From assembly GCF_000787855.1 (NCBI RefSeq), contig NZ_BBPQ01000002.1, positions 316,679-380,678 on the forward strand: DNA of 64,000 nucleotides. Direction: 5' to 3'. Under the pieces are notes generated by a model. That model was not told where the DNA came from. It did no database searches and worked only from the letters and a program-made list of their open reading frames with translations. The DNA comes from Streptacidiphilus anmyonensis (GTDB lineage Bacteria > Actinomycetota > Actinomycetes > Streptomycetales > Streptomycetaceae). The stretch's first letter is position 1. Each line of letters opens with the position of its first letter. Shown piece by piece: positions 1 to 8,608 of this stretch. The position numbers and the translations under genes are program-made.

Positions 1-95
1 AGAAACCACTGATGTGCGGATGGCCCGCTGTTTCGGGACCCCCCGCCCACGGTGGCTTGTCGCGCAGTCGCCCGTGCCCCTGTTGCCTCGCACCG
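1..95. repeat. Partial copy of the GC-rich stem-loop intergenic repeat
   Basis: This stretch shares word order with the better preserved copies near 8.5, 56.2 and 58.7 kb: an AACCAC-like block, TGCGGATGGCC, then GGTGGCTTGTCGCGCAGT and a C-rich right arm ending GCCCCTG. The left arm would lie outside the window, so the element is cut by the window edge. It precedes the RNase D gene and has no coding signature of its own. Confidence 0.6.
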
Positions 96-120
96 GAAGG
101 TCATCACCCACCTACGGGCG

Positions 121-126
121 TAGTCT
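121..126 (+). promoter_or_regulatory. -10 element of a probable leaderless rnd promoter
   Basis: TAGTCT fits TANNNT and lies 6 nt before the GTG at 133. Transcription would therefore start at or next to the start codon. No Shine-Dalgarno sequence precedes that GTG, and no convincing -35 is visible. Confidence 0.4.
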
Positions 127-132
127 TTGTTC

Positions 133-1491
133 GTGACCGACGCCCGCGAAGACGCCATCGACCAAGCAAGCAGCGATGCCCCCGGGCCGACGGTCGCCGT
201 TCCCCTGCTCGAACCGAGCGAGGGCATCCCGCCCGTCATCGCGGACGCCGACGCGCTCGCGGACGTCGTCGCCCGCTTCGCGCGCGGGCACGGGCCCGTG
301 GCGATCGACGCCGAGCGGGCCTCGGGCTACCGGTACGGGCAGCGGGCGTACCTCGTGCAGCTGCGCCGCGAGGGTTCCGGCAGCACGCTGATCGATCCGA
401 TCGCCTGTCCGGACCTCTCCGCGCTCGGGGCCGTGCTGGCCGACACCGAGTGGGTGCTGCACGCCGCCAACCAGGACCTCCCCTGCCTCGCCGAGCTCGG
501 CATGCGGCCGGCCCGGCTCTTCGACACCGAGCTCGCCGGACGCCTCGCGGGCTTCCCGCGGGTGGGCCTCGGGCCGATGGTGGAGAACGTGCTCGGGCTG
601 AGCCTGGAGAAGGGCCACTCCGCCGTCGACTGGTCGACCCGCCCCCTCCCCGAGCCGTGGCTGCGCTACGCCGCGCTCGACGTCGAGGTGCTGGTCGAGC
701 TGCGTGACGCGCTGGAGCAGGAGCTGAGCGACCAGGGCAAGCTCGAGTGGGGGCGGCAGGAGTTCGCCGCCATCGTCGCCGCTCCCCCGCCCGCACCGCG
801 GGTCGATCCGTGGCGGCGGACGTCCGGCGTGCACAAGATCCGCAGGCGTCGTCAGCTGGCGGCCGTCCGGGAGCTGTGGCAGCTGCGGGACCGGCTGGCG
901 CGCGAGCGCGACGTCTCCCCCGGGCGCGTCCTCTCCGACGCCGCGATCGTCGCGGCCGCGCTCGCGATGCCCTCGTCCATCGCCGGGCTGCAGGCCGTAC
1001 CGGGTTTCGGTCCGCGCATGCACCGCCGGGCGCTGGAGCAGTGGATAGCCGCGATCGAGGTCGCCCGCACGCTGCCCGAGCTCCAACTGCCGACGGCCAC
1101 CGCCGCGCACGAGGGACCGCCGCCGCCGCGCGCCTGGGCCGACAAGGACCCGCTGGCCGCCGCCCGGCTCTCCGCCGCCCGCGCCGCCGTGACCTCGCTC
1201 GCGGAGCGGCTGCACCTGCCGCAGGAGAACCTGGTCACCCCCGAGCTGGTGCGACGCCTCGCGTGGACGCCCCCGTCCCGGGTCACCGACGGATCGGTCG
1301 CGGACGCGCTCGCCGCGCTGGGCGCGCGTCCCTGGCAGATAGAGCAGGTCTCGCCGGTCATCGCCCGCGCCTTCGTGACCGCCCGGGTGAGCCCGAACGG
1401 CGCCACCGCGAGCCCCACCACAGACCCCGCCACAGACCCCGCCACGGGCCCCACCGCGAACGCCTCCGCGAGTGCCGCCGCGGCGGAGTGA
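133..1491 (+). CDS. rnd: Ribonuclease D (3'-5' exoribonuclease with HRDC domain)
   Basis: This 452-residue protein has a DEDD-type 3'-5' exonuclease domain at the N-terminus: Asp59 and Glu61 in IDAERAS, then HAANQDLPCL, then the Tyr/Asp motif in YAALDVEVL. An HRDC domain around residues 230-310 follows (RRQLAAVRELWQLRD). The family trims stable RNA 3' ends in the cytoplasm using two metal ions. An in-frame TTG lies 6 nt upstream, but GTG 133 is preferred because a TANNNT -10 element lies just before it. The C-terminal tail is low complexity (TDPATDPATGP...). It stands alone ahead of the fadA-fadB pair, an order I recall from other Streptomyces. Confidence 0.9.
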   Translation: MTDAREDAIDQASSDAPGPTVAVPLLEPSEGIPPVIADADALADVVARFARGHGPVAIDAERASGYRYGQRAYLVQLRREGSGSTLIDPIACPDLSALGAVLADTEWVLHAANQDLPCLAELGMRPARLFDTELAGRLAGFPRVGLGPMVENVLGLSLEKGHSAVDWSTRPLPEPWLRYAALDVEVLVELRDALEQELSDQGKLEWGRQEFAAIVAAPPPAPRVDPWRRTSGVHKIRRRRQLAAVRELWQLRDRLARERDVSPGRVLSDAAIVAAALAMPSSIAGLQAVPGFGPRMHRRALEQWIAAIEVARTLPELQLPTATAAHEGPPPPRAWADKDPLAAARLSAARAAVTSLAERLHLPQENLVTPELVRRLAWTPPSRVTDGSVADALAALGARPWQIEQVSPVIARAFVTARVSPNGATASPTTDPATDPATGPTANASASAAAAE

Positions 1492-1673
1492 CCCACGGCT
1501 CATCCCTCCCCTCCTTGGCGCGTTGGTTACCGGCGGGTAGCATCACTCTCGGGACGTCGCAGTCGCGAGCCGCAGTCGTGAGCTTGTCGTGAGCCTCTGC
1601 CGCCGTCGGCTGCCCCGTTCCCCTGTGACCACACCGTGCCCGCTGCGAACGGGCGCTTGGGAGGAGAGCCACC

Positions 1674-2897
1674 GTGCCTCGTACCGCGAGGGACGTCGTC
1701 TTCGTCGACGGCGTCCGCACCCCCTTCGGCAAGGCCGGCCCCAAGGGCATCTACGCCGAGACCCGCGCCGACGACCTGGTGATCAAGGCGATCCGGGAGC
1801 TGCTGCGCCGGAACCCGAACCTGGACCCGGCCCTCGTGGACGAGGTCGCCATCGCCGCCACCACGCAGATCGGCGACCAGGGCCTGACCCTGGGCCGCTC
1901 CGCGTCGCTGCTGGCGGGCCTGCCCAAGACCGTCCCGGGCTACTCCATCGACCGCATGTGCGCCGGCGCGATGACCGCCGTGACGTCCGTCGCCGGCGGC
2001 ATCGCCATGGGCGCCCTCGACATCGCCGTCGCCGGCGGCGTCGAGCACATGGGCCGCCACCCCATGGGTGAGGGCGTCGACCCCAACCCGCGCTTCCTCT
2101 CCGAGAAGCTGGTCGACGAGTCCGCCCTGTTCATGGGCATGACGGCGGAGAACCTGCACGACCGGTTCCCGCACCTGACCAAGGAGCGCTGCGACGCCTA
2201 CGCCGTCCGCAGCCAGGAGAAGGCCGCCAAGGCCTACGCCGACAACAACATCCAGCCCGACCTGGTGCCGGTCGCCGTCCGCCGCACCAACCCTGACGGC
2301 GGCGAGACCGGCTGGGGCCTGGCCACCGCCGACGAGCCGATGCGCCCGGGCACCACGCTGGAGTCGCTGACGGGCCTGAAGACCCCGTTCCGCCCGCACG
2401 GCCGGATCACCGCCGGCAACGCGGCCGGTCTCAACGACGGCGCCACCGCCTCCCTGATCGCCGCCGAGGACGTCGCGCGCGAGCTGGGCCTGCCGGTCAA
2501 GATGCGCATGGTCTCCTACGCCTTCGTCGGCGTGGAGCCCGAGGTCATGGGCATCGGCCCGGTCCCGGCGACCGAGAAGGCGCTGGCCAAGGCCGGTCTG
2601 ACGATCGACGACATCGGCGCGTTCGAGATCAACGAGGCCTTCGCCATCCAGGTCCTGTCCATGCTGGACCACTTCGGCATCGCGGACGACGACGAGCGGG
2701 TCAACCCGTACGGCGGCGCGATCGCCTTCGGCCACCCGCTGGCCTCCTCCGGCGTGCGCCTGATGACGCAGCTGGCCCGCCGCTTCGAGCAGCGTCCGGA
2801 CGTCCGTTACGGCCTCACCTCCATGTGCATCGGCATGGGCATGGGCGCGACGGTCATCTGGGAGAACCCGCACTTCGACGGTAACGAGGCCAAGTGA
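1674..2897 (+). CDS. fadA: Acetyl-CoA C-acyltransferase (thiolase), FadA
   Basis: This is a full-length thiolase of 407 residues. The nucleophilic Cys is C96 in SIDRMCAGAM. The C-terminal half carries NEAFAIQ, the catalytic GHPLASSG histidine loop and the second cysteine in SMCIGMGMG. It performs the thiolytic last step of beta-oxidation, giving acetyl-CoA and a shortened acyl-CoA. A strong GGAGAG lies 7 nt before the GTG start. The TGA overlaps the start of fadB, so the two subunits of the fatty-acid oxidation complex are translationally coupled. Confidence 0.93.
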   Translation: MPRTARDVVFVDGVRTPFGKAGPKGIYAETRADDLVIKAIRELLRRNPNLDPALVDEVAIAATTQIGDQGLTLGRSASLLAGLPKTVPGYSIDRMCAGAMTAVTSVAGGIAMGALDIAVAGGVEHMGRHPMGEGVDPNPRFLSEKLVDESALFMGMTAENLHDRFPHLTKERCDAYAVRSQEKAAKAYADNNIQPDLVPVAVRRTNPDGGETGWGLATADEPMRPGTTLESLTGLKTPFRPHGRITAGNAAGLNDGATASLIAAEDVARELGLPVKMRMVSYAFVGVEPEVMGIGPVPATEKALAKAGLTIDDIGAFEINEAFAIQVLSMLDHFGIADDDERVNPYGGAIAFGHPLASSGVRLMTQLARRFEQRPDVRYGLTSMCIGMGMGATVIWENPHFDGNEAK

Positions 2898-5026
2898 TGA
2901 CCACCACCACCGAGATGCTGCTCAAGGCTCACGAGCTGTTCCCGGACGAGGTCGTGACGACCGCTCACGTGCGTCACCTCGACCTGCCGCTGGGCGCCGG
3001 CCGCTTCGCGCTGATCACCCTGGACAACGGCTTCGACCACACCAAGCCGACCACCTTCGGCCCCGGCTCGCTGGCCAAGCTGAACGAGGCGCTGGACCAG
3101 GTCGAGCGTGAGGCCGCGGCCGGCGAGATCGTCGCCGTCGGCATCACCGGCAAGCCGTTCATCTTCGCGGTCGGCGCCGACCTCAAGGGCGTCGAGGTGC
3201 TGAAGGAGCACAGCGACGCGCTGGCCATCGGCAAGGGCGGCCACGACGTCTTCAAGCGGATCGCGGCCCTGCCCGTCCCGTCCTTCGCCTTCTACAACGG
3301 CGCGGCGATGGGCGGCGGCGTCGAGGTCGGCCTGCACTGCACCTACCGCACCGTCAGCTCGGGCCTGCCGGCCTTCTCGCTGCCGGAGTGCTTCCTGGGC
3401 CTGGTCCCGGGCTGGGGCGGCTGCACGCTGCTGCCGAACCTGATCGGCGCGGGCAAGGCCGTCCAGGTCATCATCGAGAACTCGATGGCCCAGAACAAGC
3501 AGCTCAAGGGCAAGCAGGTCTTCGAGCTGGGCATCGCCGACGCGATCTTCGAGCCGGCCGACTTCGTCGAGCAGTCGCTGCTGTGGACCGCCAAGGTCCT
3601 GACGGGTGCGGTGACGGTCGAGCGTCCGGAGATCGACCGCGGCCAGGCCTGGGACGACGCCGTGGCCTGGGGCCGCGCGGTCGTCGACGGCAAGGTCCAC
3701 GGCGCGGCTCCGGCCCCCTACCGGGCGCTGGACATCATCGCCCAGGTCAAGGACGGCGACCTGCAGGCCGGCTTCGACGCCGAGGACGCGGCGCTGGCCG
3801 ACCTGATCATGGGCGGCGAGCTGCGGTCCGGCATCTACGCCTTCAACCTGGTCCAGAAGCGCGGCAAGCGCCCGGCAGGCGCGCCGGACAAGTCGCTGGC
3901 CCGCCCGGTCACCAAGGTCGGCGTCGTCGGCGCGGGCCTGATGGCCTCGCAGCTGGCGCTGCTCTTCGCCCGTCGTCTCCAGGTGCCGGTCGTCCTCACG
4001 GACATCGACCAGGAGCGCATCGACAAGGGCGTCGGCTACGTCCACGGCGAGATCGACAAGCTGCTCGCCAAGGGCCGCGTCAACGGCGACAACGCGAACC
4101 GCCTCAAGGCCCTCGTCACCGGCTCGCTCGACAAGGCCGCCGCCTTCGGCGACGCGGACTTCGTCATCGAGGCCGTCTTCGAGGAGATGGGCGTCAAGCA
4201 GCAGGTCTTCGCCGAGGTCGAGGCCGTGGTCTCGCCCACCTGCATCCTGGCGACCAACACCTCCTCGCTGTCCGTCAGCGAGATGGCGTCGAAGCTGGAG
4301 CACCCCGAGCGGGTCGTCGGCTTCCACTTCTTCAACCCGGTCGCGGTCCTGCCGCTGCTGGAGATCGTCCGCGGCGAGAAGACGGACGACGCGTCGCTCG
4401 CGACCGCGTTCGGCGTCGCGAAGAAGCTGAAGAAGACCGCGGTTCTCGTGAAGGACGCCCCGGCGTTCGTCGTGAACCGGATTCTCACCCGCTTCATGGG
4501 TGAGATCCAGCAGATCATCGACGAGGGCACCCCGATCGCCGTCGCCGAGAAGGGCGTCGAGCCGCTCGGCCTGCCGATGTCCCCGATCGTGCTGCTGGAG
4601 CTGGTCGGCCCGGCCATCGCCCTGCACGTGTCGGAGACCCTGCACACCGCCTTCCCGGAGCGCTTCTTCGTCTCCGAGAACCTGGCCCGCGTGGTCCAGG
4701 CCGGCAAGCGCGGCTTCTACACCTGGGCCTCGGGCCAGCAGGAGCTGGACCCCGAGGTCGTCGCGCTGCTCCAGGTCGGCGACAAGGTCCTCACCGAGGA
4801 GCAGGTCCGCGACCGGGCGCTGGACGCCGTCGCCCAGGAGATCCAGCTCATGCTGGACGAGGGCGTCGTCGCCGAGGCGCAGGACATCGACCTCTGCCTG
4901 ATCACGGGCGCGGGCTGGCCGTTCCACCTGGGCGGCATCACCCCGTACCTGGACCGCGAGGGCGTCTCCGAGCGCGTCAACGGCAAGCGCTTCCTCGCCC
5001 AGGGCGTCGCGAGCGTCCCGGCGTGA
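2897..5026 (+). CDS. fadB: Fatty-acid oxidation complex alpha subunit FadB (enoyl-CoA hydratase / 3-hydroxyacyl-CoA dehydrogenase)
   Basis: This is a two-domain fusion of 709 residues. The N-terminal crotonase region (about 1-300) carries the oxyanion-hole segments FAVGADLKG and AMGGGVEVGLH. The Rossmann 3-hydroxyacyl-CoA dehydrogenase domain begins with GVVGAGLMAS and has the HFFNPV catalytic motif. A C-terminal dehydrogenase domain completes it. It hydrates enoyl-CoA and oxidises the product with NAD for the preceding thiolase. The ATG at 2897 shares one base with the fadA TGA. A GTG at 2894 is an in-frame alternative and would give a 4-nt overlap. A perfect hairpin follows the stop. Confidence 0.93.
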   Translation: MTTTTEMLLKAHELFPDEVVTTAHVRHLDLPLGAGRFALITLDNGFDHTKPTTFGPGSLAKLNEALDQVEREAAAGEIVAVGITGKPFIFAVGADLKGVEVLKEHSDALAIGKGGHDVFKRIAALPVPSFAFYNGAAMGGGVEVGLHCTYRTVSSGLPAFSLPECFLGLVPGWGGCTLLPNLIGAGKAVQVIIENSMAQNKQLKGKQVFELGIADAIFEPADFVEQSLLWTAKVLTGAVTVERPEIDRGQAWDDAVAWGRAVVDGKVHGAAPAPYRALDIIAQVKDGDLQAGFDAEDAALADLIMGGELRSGIYAFNLVQKRGKRPAGAPDKSLARPVTKVGVVGAGLMASQLALLFARRLQVPVVLTDIDQERIDKGVGYVHGEIDKLLAKGRVNGDNANRLKALVTGSLDKAAAFGDADFVIEAVFEEMGVKQQVFAEVEAVVSPTCILATNTSSLSVSEMASKLEHPERVVGFHFFNPVAVLPLLEIVRGEKTDDASLATAFGVAKKLKKTAVLVKDAPAFVVNRILTRFMGEIQQIIDEGTPIAVAEKGVEPLGLPMSPIVLLELVGPAIALHVSETLHTAFPERFFVSENLARVVQAGKRGFYTWASGQQELDPEVVALLQVGDKVLTEEQVRDRALDAVAQEIQLMLDEGVVAEAQDIDLCLITGAGWPFHLGGITPYLDREGVSERVNGKRFLAQGVASVPA

Positions 5027-5043
5027 GGCAGTAGCTGACGCAG

Positions 5044-5086
5044 AAGGGCGGCTTCCCCGAGATCTCCTCTCGGGGAAGCCGCCCTT
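5044..5086 (+). terminator. Strong intrinsic terminator after fadA-fadB
   Basis: The arms at 5044-5062 and 5068-5086 are perfect 19-bp complements with a 5-nt loop. The stem core is GGGCGGCTTCCCCGAG. TCGCTTTCC follows the stem. It lies 18 nt past the fadB stop. Confidence 0.92.
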
Positions 5087-5293
5087 TCGCTTTCCCTCCC
5101 ACCGACCCACCACCCGCCCGCCGCCCGCCTCCGGGAGGGCCCCAAGCCCCGCAGGGCTCCGCACCGCACGGACGCCGTGCTCCGCAGGAGCCGCGCCACG
5201 CGCCGGACGGGAGGCCGGGCACCGCGCGCACGAGGCGCGTCCGCGCCCGGCCCGCAGGGCCTCGACCCGCCGGCACGCCTCCGCAGGAGTCGC

Positions 5294-5403
5294 TCCGCGG
5301 GCCGGACGGCAGCCACGGCTGACCACCACCCCCGGAAGGGCCAGACACGCGCGCAAGACGTGAGCGAGCCCGGCCCGCGACGGCCGCGAGCGCCCCGCAG
5401 GGC
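5294..5403. repeat. 110-bp direct repeat, copy 1
   Basis: By eye this segment is identical, base for base, to 5606-5715, at an offset of 312 bp. It contains GGCAGCCACGGCTGACCACC and ends in CGCCCCGCAGGGC. The sequences diverge immediately on either side. Confidence 0.88.
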
Positions 5404-5605
5404 TCCGCACCGGACGGACGCCGTGCTCCGCAGCAGCCGCGACGCGCGCCGGACGGGATGGACGTGACTCGCCACCAGCCCTGCAGGGGCCTGCTAGCGC
5501 AGGCGAGTTGTGGACGGGCAGGGTCCGCGCGGGGTCGGGAGTCCCGCCGACGGCCACGAGCGCCCCGCAAGGCCTCGACTCACCGGCACGCTCCGCAGAA
5601 GTCGA

Positions 5606-5715
5606 TCCGCGGGCCGGACGGCAGCCACGGCTGACCACCACCCCCGGAAGGGCCAGACACGCGCGCAAGACGTGAGCGAGCCCGGCCCGCGACGGCCGCG
5701 AGCGCCCCGCAGGGC
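5606..5715. repeat. 110-bp direct repeat, copy 2
   Basis: This is the second copy of the repeat at 5294-5403. The perfect identity inside otherwise degenerate repeat DNA suggests a recent duplication or gene-conversion-like event. Confidence 0.88.
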
Positions 5716-6024
5716 CTCGACCGGCCGGCACGCTCCGCAGGAGCCGCGCCATGCGCGGTACGGGAGGCCCGTGGCCAGCCACCAGCCCCGGAGGGGCCGG
5801 AGACACGCGGGCGGCCCGGCCGAGGAGGGGATCCCTTGTCCTGGGCCGGGCGGAGAGCCCGGAGGGCGGCTCGGCTCGGGGGACGCCGGTCGAGAGCCGC
5901 AGGGTGAGGTGCTTCGGCCGGGGGCGGGGTGGGCTGGTGGCCTGGGACGGCGCAGGCCCCGGCCGGGAGGGCCGGGGCCTGCGGAGGCCGGTGTGCCCCC
6001 GGGAGGGGGCGTGGGGCGCTCGGG

Positions 6025-6963
6025 TCAGGGGGTGACCGAGGCCGACGGGGAGGTGGTGGCCGTCGGCTTCTTCTTGTCCTTCGCCGCCTTCGCCTTCGGG
6101 CTCGCCGAGGCGCTCGGGGTCAGCGGCGCCGTCGGCGTCGGGGTCGCGCCGTTGGTGACGGCGATGGACGGCAGGTCGCCCGAGACCGGCGTGGCCGAGA
6201 CCGCCGCGGCCAGGACGCGGTCCTGCAGCTGCTGCGGGGTCAGCGACTGCGACGCGGAGACGATCGTCGTCGCGTTCGCGTTGCCGGCCGCGGCGTCAGC
6301 CGCGCTCTGCATCTGCAGGACCGGGGCCGCGCCCAGGTTCAGCGCGGTGAACGCCTTCGTGGAGTCCTGCACCCAGACGTTGTGGTCGCCGTTGTTCACG
6401 CAGGCGCGGAACACGTCGGTGTCCAGGCCCTTGACCTTCTTGGCCAGCAGGATGAGGCCGCTCTTCGACGCGAACGCGTCGTCCGACTCGGCCGGCTGGT
6501 GGTTCAGCAGGACCGCGCGGTAGTCGGCGAACTTCTTGTCGTCCAGCGCGCAGCCGAGCGCGTTGCCCGCGTCGAGCGAGCCGCTGCCGCCCTGGGTGGC
6601 GTCCACACCGGCGGTCTCGTGGTAGTAGACGTTGGCCACGCCGGAGGAGACGAGCTGGCGCAGCGTCGCGCCGTAGGTGTTCTCGAAGGCCAGCGTCGCG
6701 GGGTCGCGCAGGTCCTCGTAGACGGTCAGGGTGACGGCCGCGTGGCCGTACTCGGGAACGGCCAGCGCGGGGGTGCCGACCGCACCGGCCGGAGGCGCCA
6801 GCTGCGTGGCCTTGTCGGCCCGCACCACGGATCCGATCAGGCCCGCGACCACGAAGATCGCGACGACCACACCGCCGGCCACGAGCCAGCGTCGCCACGG
6901 CGTCTTGCGAACAGACGCTCCCGCCTGCTGCGGGTTGTTGTCCGTGGAGCTCTTCACTTCCAC
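6025..6963 (-). CDS. Membrane-anchored DsbA/thioredoxin-fold-like protein lacking the CxxC motif
   Basis: This 312-residue protein has a short cytoplasmic N-terminus with KTPWRRW, then one transmembrane helix at about residues 26-47 (LVAGGVVVAIFVVAGLIGSV). An extracytoplasmic domain follows that resembles actinobacterial DsbA-like (Thioredoxin_4) proteins. The position where relatives carry FxCPxC reads YEDLRDPATLAFENTY, so both active-site cysteines are absent. Only two Cys remain, in LGCALDD and FRACVNN. A Ser/Thr/Pro/Lys-rich tail closes the protein. A disulfide-exchange role is therefore unlikely; binding or chaperone activity is possible. The GTG start at 6963 is preceded by GAGGACAG. 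Confidence 0.75.
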   Translation of the reverse strand: MEVKSSTDNNPQQAGASVRKTPWRRWLVAGGVVVAIFVVAGLIGSVVRADKATQLAPPAGAVGTPALAVPEYGHAAVTLTVYEDLRDPATLAFENTYGATLRQLVSSGVANVYYHETAGVDATQGGSGSLDAGNALGCALDDKKFADYRAVLLNHQPAESDDAFASKSGLILLAKKVKGLDTDVFRACVNNGDHNVWVQDSTKAFTALNLGAAPVLQMQSAADAAAGNANATTIVSASQSLTPQQLQDRVLAAAVSATPVSGDLPSIAVTNGATPTPTAPLTPSASASPKAKAAKDKKKPTATTSPSASVTP

Positions 6964-7075
6964 CTGTCCTCGACTACTCGGTCCGTGCTGTGTATCCGAC
7001 TGGCCTACTGCCCAGTTCGGCGGACGGGGGTCAGCCTCTCATGCGAACGTGTGAAGGCTTCAACTGGATCATGGG

Positions 7076-8455
7076 TCAACGCCCTCGCAACCGGTAGATC
7101 ACAGCGCCGCCCGAGGTCCCGACCCGTTCGTAGCGGGCCGCGAGCAGATCCCGGATCGGCGGGACGGCCGCAGGGGCGTACGGAGCGCCCTGGGAGTCGT
7201 CCACGACGAGGGCCGGCGGGTGCTCCTCCACCTCCCGTTCGAACGTCGTCCAGGAGCCCGCCACGGCCTTCTGCACGCCCACGCCCTTGCCGCCCCGGCC
7301 GCCGGCGAAGTTGGTGAGCAGTCCCGCGGTCAGGTAACGGCTCGCGGGGGCCCGGTCGGCGAGCCAGTAGATCTCCGGGTGCATGCCCCAGACCAGCACG
7401 CGCTGCCCGGCGCTGGTGTCGGCGTCGACGGCCTGCGCGACGGTCCGCACGCGCGTCACCGGCTGCGTGGAGGCCGTCAGGCCGAGGGCGACGAAGACGG
7501 CGGCGGCGACCGCCGTCCAGGCGAGGGCGAACCGGGCCCGGCGCGGTTCGGCCGTGCGGTGCAGGGCCCCCGCGCACAGCAGCGCCAGCGGCGGGACGAG
7601 CTGGAGGTAGTAGTGCCCGAAGAAGTGGAAGCCGACGGCGACGCCGACGGCGGACCCGGCGAGCCACAGCCACACGTCGGCGTCCTCGCGGAGCGAGACG
7701 CGCAGATGGCGGGCGAGCAGGACCAGCGCGGGGACGGCGGCGGCGAGCATGATCCCGGCGTTTCCGGCGGCCCGTCCGAGCGCGGTGGCCCAGGCCCCGT
7801 CGAGCGAGGCGTAGTCGCCGGAGCCGGAGACGACCCAGAAGAGGAAGTCCCGCGGCCCCGTCAGCAGGGCGAGGGCGGCCACCGGAACGACGAAACCGGC
7901 AAGCAGCCGCAGGACCGCGCCGGGGCGCCGGTCGTCGCGCCACAGCAGGTAGAGCGCCGGGAGCAGGACCACTCCCCCGGTCTGCTTGACCATCGCGGCG
8001 AGGGCGGCGGCGAGCCCCGCACCGGCCCACCGCTTGCGGTCGGCGCACCAGAACGCGGCGGCCGTGGCGGGCAGCATGAAGACCTCGAAGGTCGCCGCCT
8101 GGGTGTCCTCCGGCGCGAGCGCGACGCTGAGCAGGACCGTGAACAGCCCCGCGACCGTCCCCGCGGCGCCGCCCCAGCGGCGGCGGGCGACGGCGGCGGT
8201 GAACAGCGCTGTCGCGAGGCAGGCCAGGACCGCGAGCACCCGCAGCGGCCACAGCGAGTCCGAGCCGAGCAGCGCGAACGCGCCCTGGTAGAGCCACGGC
8301 AGCAGCGGCGGCTTGCGGTCCACGACGTCGACGTAGAGCGTCCCGCCGTGCGCCAGCATCCGCGCCTCGGTGGCGAGGTAGCCCTCGTCGGGGTTCCAGA
8401 AGGGTCGGAGGAACGACGGCAGATGGACCAGGAGGGCGACCAGGGCGAGTGGCAC
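7076..8455 (-). CDS. GT-C-fold (PMT/ArnT-like) membrane glycosyltransferase
   Basis: This is a polytopic membrane protein. The family motif lies near its N-terminus: NPDEGYLATEARMLAHG, followed by DRKPPLLPWLYQ. The acidic pair after the first membrane helix is the usual lipid-phosphate-sugar site. About ten hydrophobic segments follow, then a soluble C-terminal domain. Such enzymes use polyprenyl-phosphate sugars; the acceptor is unknown. The reading frame stays open to a TTG at 8599, but that 144-bp extension is a copy of the intergenic stem-loop repeat, so GTG 8455 is preferred. That start shortens the first helix, so the repeat may have displaced the original start. dxs ends 153 nt upstream on the same strand. 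Confidence 0.75.
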   Translation of the reverse strand: MPLALVALLVHLPSFLRPFWNPDEGYLATEARMLAHGGTLYVDVVDRKPPLLPWLYQGAFALLGSDSLWPLRVLAVLACLATALFTAAVARRRWGGAAGTVAGLFTVLLSVALAPEDTQAATFEVFMLPATAAAFWCADRKRWAGAGLAAALAAMVKQTGGVVLLPALYLLWRDDRRPGAVLRLLAGFVVPVAALALLTGPRDFLFWVVSGSGDYASLDGAWATALGRAAGNAGIMLAAAVPALVLLARHLRVSLREDADVWLWLAGSAVGVAVGFHFFGHYYLQLVPPLALLCAGALHRTAEPRRARFALAWTAVAAAVFVALGLTASTQPVTRVRTVAQAVDADTSAGQRVLVWGMHPEIYWLADRAPASRYLTAGLLTNFAGGRGGKGVGVQKAVAGSWTTFEREVEEHPPALVVDDSQGAPYAPAAVPPIRDLLAARYERVGTSGGAVIYRLRGR

Positions 8456-8461
8456 CCACGT

Positions 8462-8590
8462 CAGGGGCGCGGGGAACCGCGCGACAAGCCACGCAGGGTG
8501 GTGGGTCCCCGAACGAACAGGGCCATCCGCACCGGGTGGTTGCTCGTGCCCCGCGGCGGAGCCGCTGATCGGCTCCGCCTCGCGCCCCTG
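8462..8590. repeat. GC-rich stem-loop intergenic repeat between dxs and the glycosyltransferase gene
   Basis: The left arm CAGGGGCGCGGGGAACCGCG starts at 8462 and continues with a CAAGCCAC block. The right arm CGCGCCCCTG ends at 8590. Inner words (GGCCATCCGCACCGGGTGGTTGCTCG) match the inverted orientation of the copy at 56160-56262. It may act as a terminator after dxs. It is open in the frame of the downstream glycosyltransferase. Confidence 0.75.
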
Positions 8591-8608
8591 ACGGTGCAAC
8601 TACAACAC

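Larger units (their letters stand above)
5100..6024. repeat. Gene-free intergenic region with direct repeats
   Basis: No reading frame here has a family signature or a ribosome site. The DNA is built from recurring GC-rich words: GCGCCGGACGGGA-type blocks near 5205 and 5447, CGGCACGC(C)TCCGCAG near 5273 and 5585, and a precise 110-bp direct duplication annotated separately. All six frames stay open over long stretches because stop codons are rare at this base composition, so open frames here are not evidence of coding. It lies between the fadB terminator and the convergent 3' end of the DsbA-like gene. Confidence 0.75.

Noticed and set aside
12..707. An open frame at the window start overlapping rnd
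   Set aside because: It overlaps rnd in another frame and encodes Arg/Pro-rich shadow sequence.
2807..5806. A 999-codon open frame on the minus strand opposite fadA-fadB
   Set aside because: It is antisense to two clearly recognisable genes, continues through the terminator and repeat DNA, and encodes repetitive Arg/Asp/Ala-rich sequence. Such frames arise from high GC.
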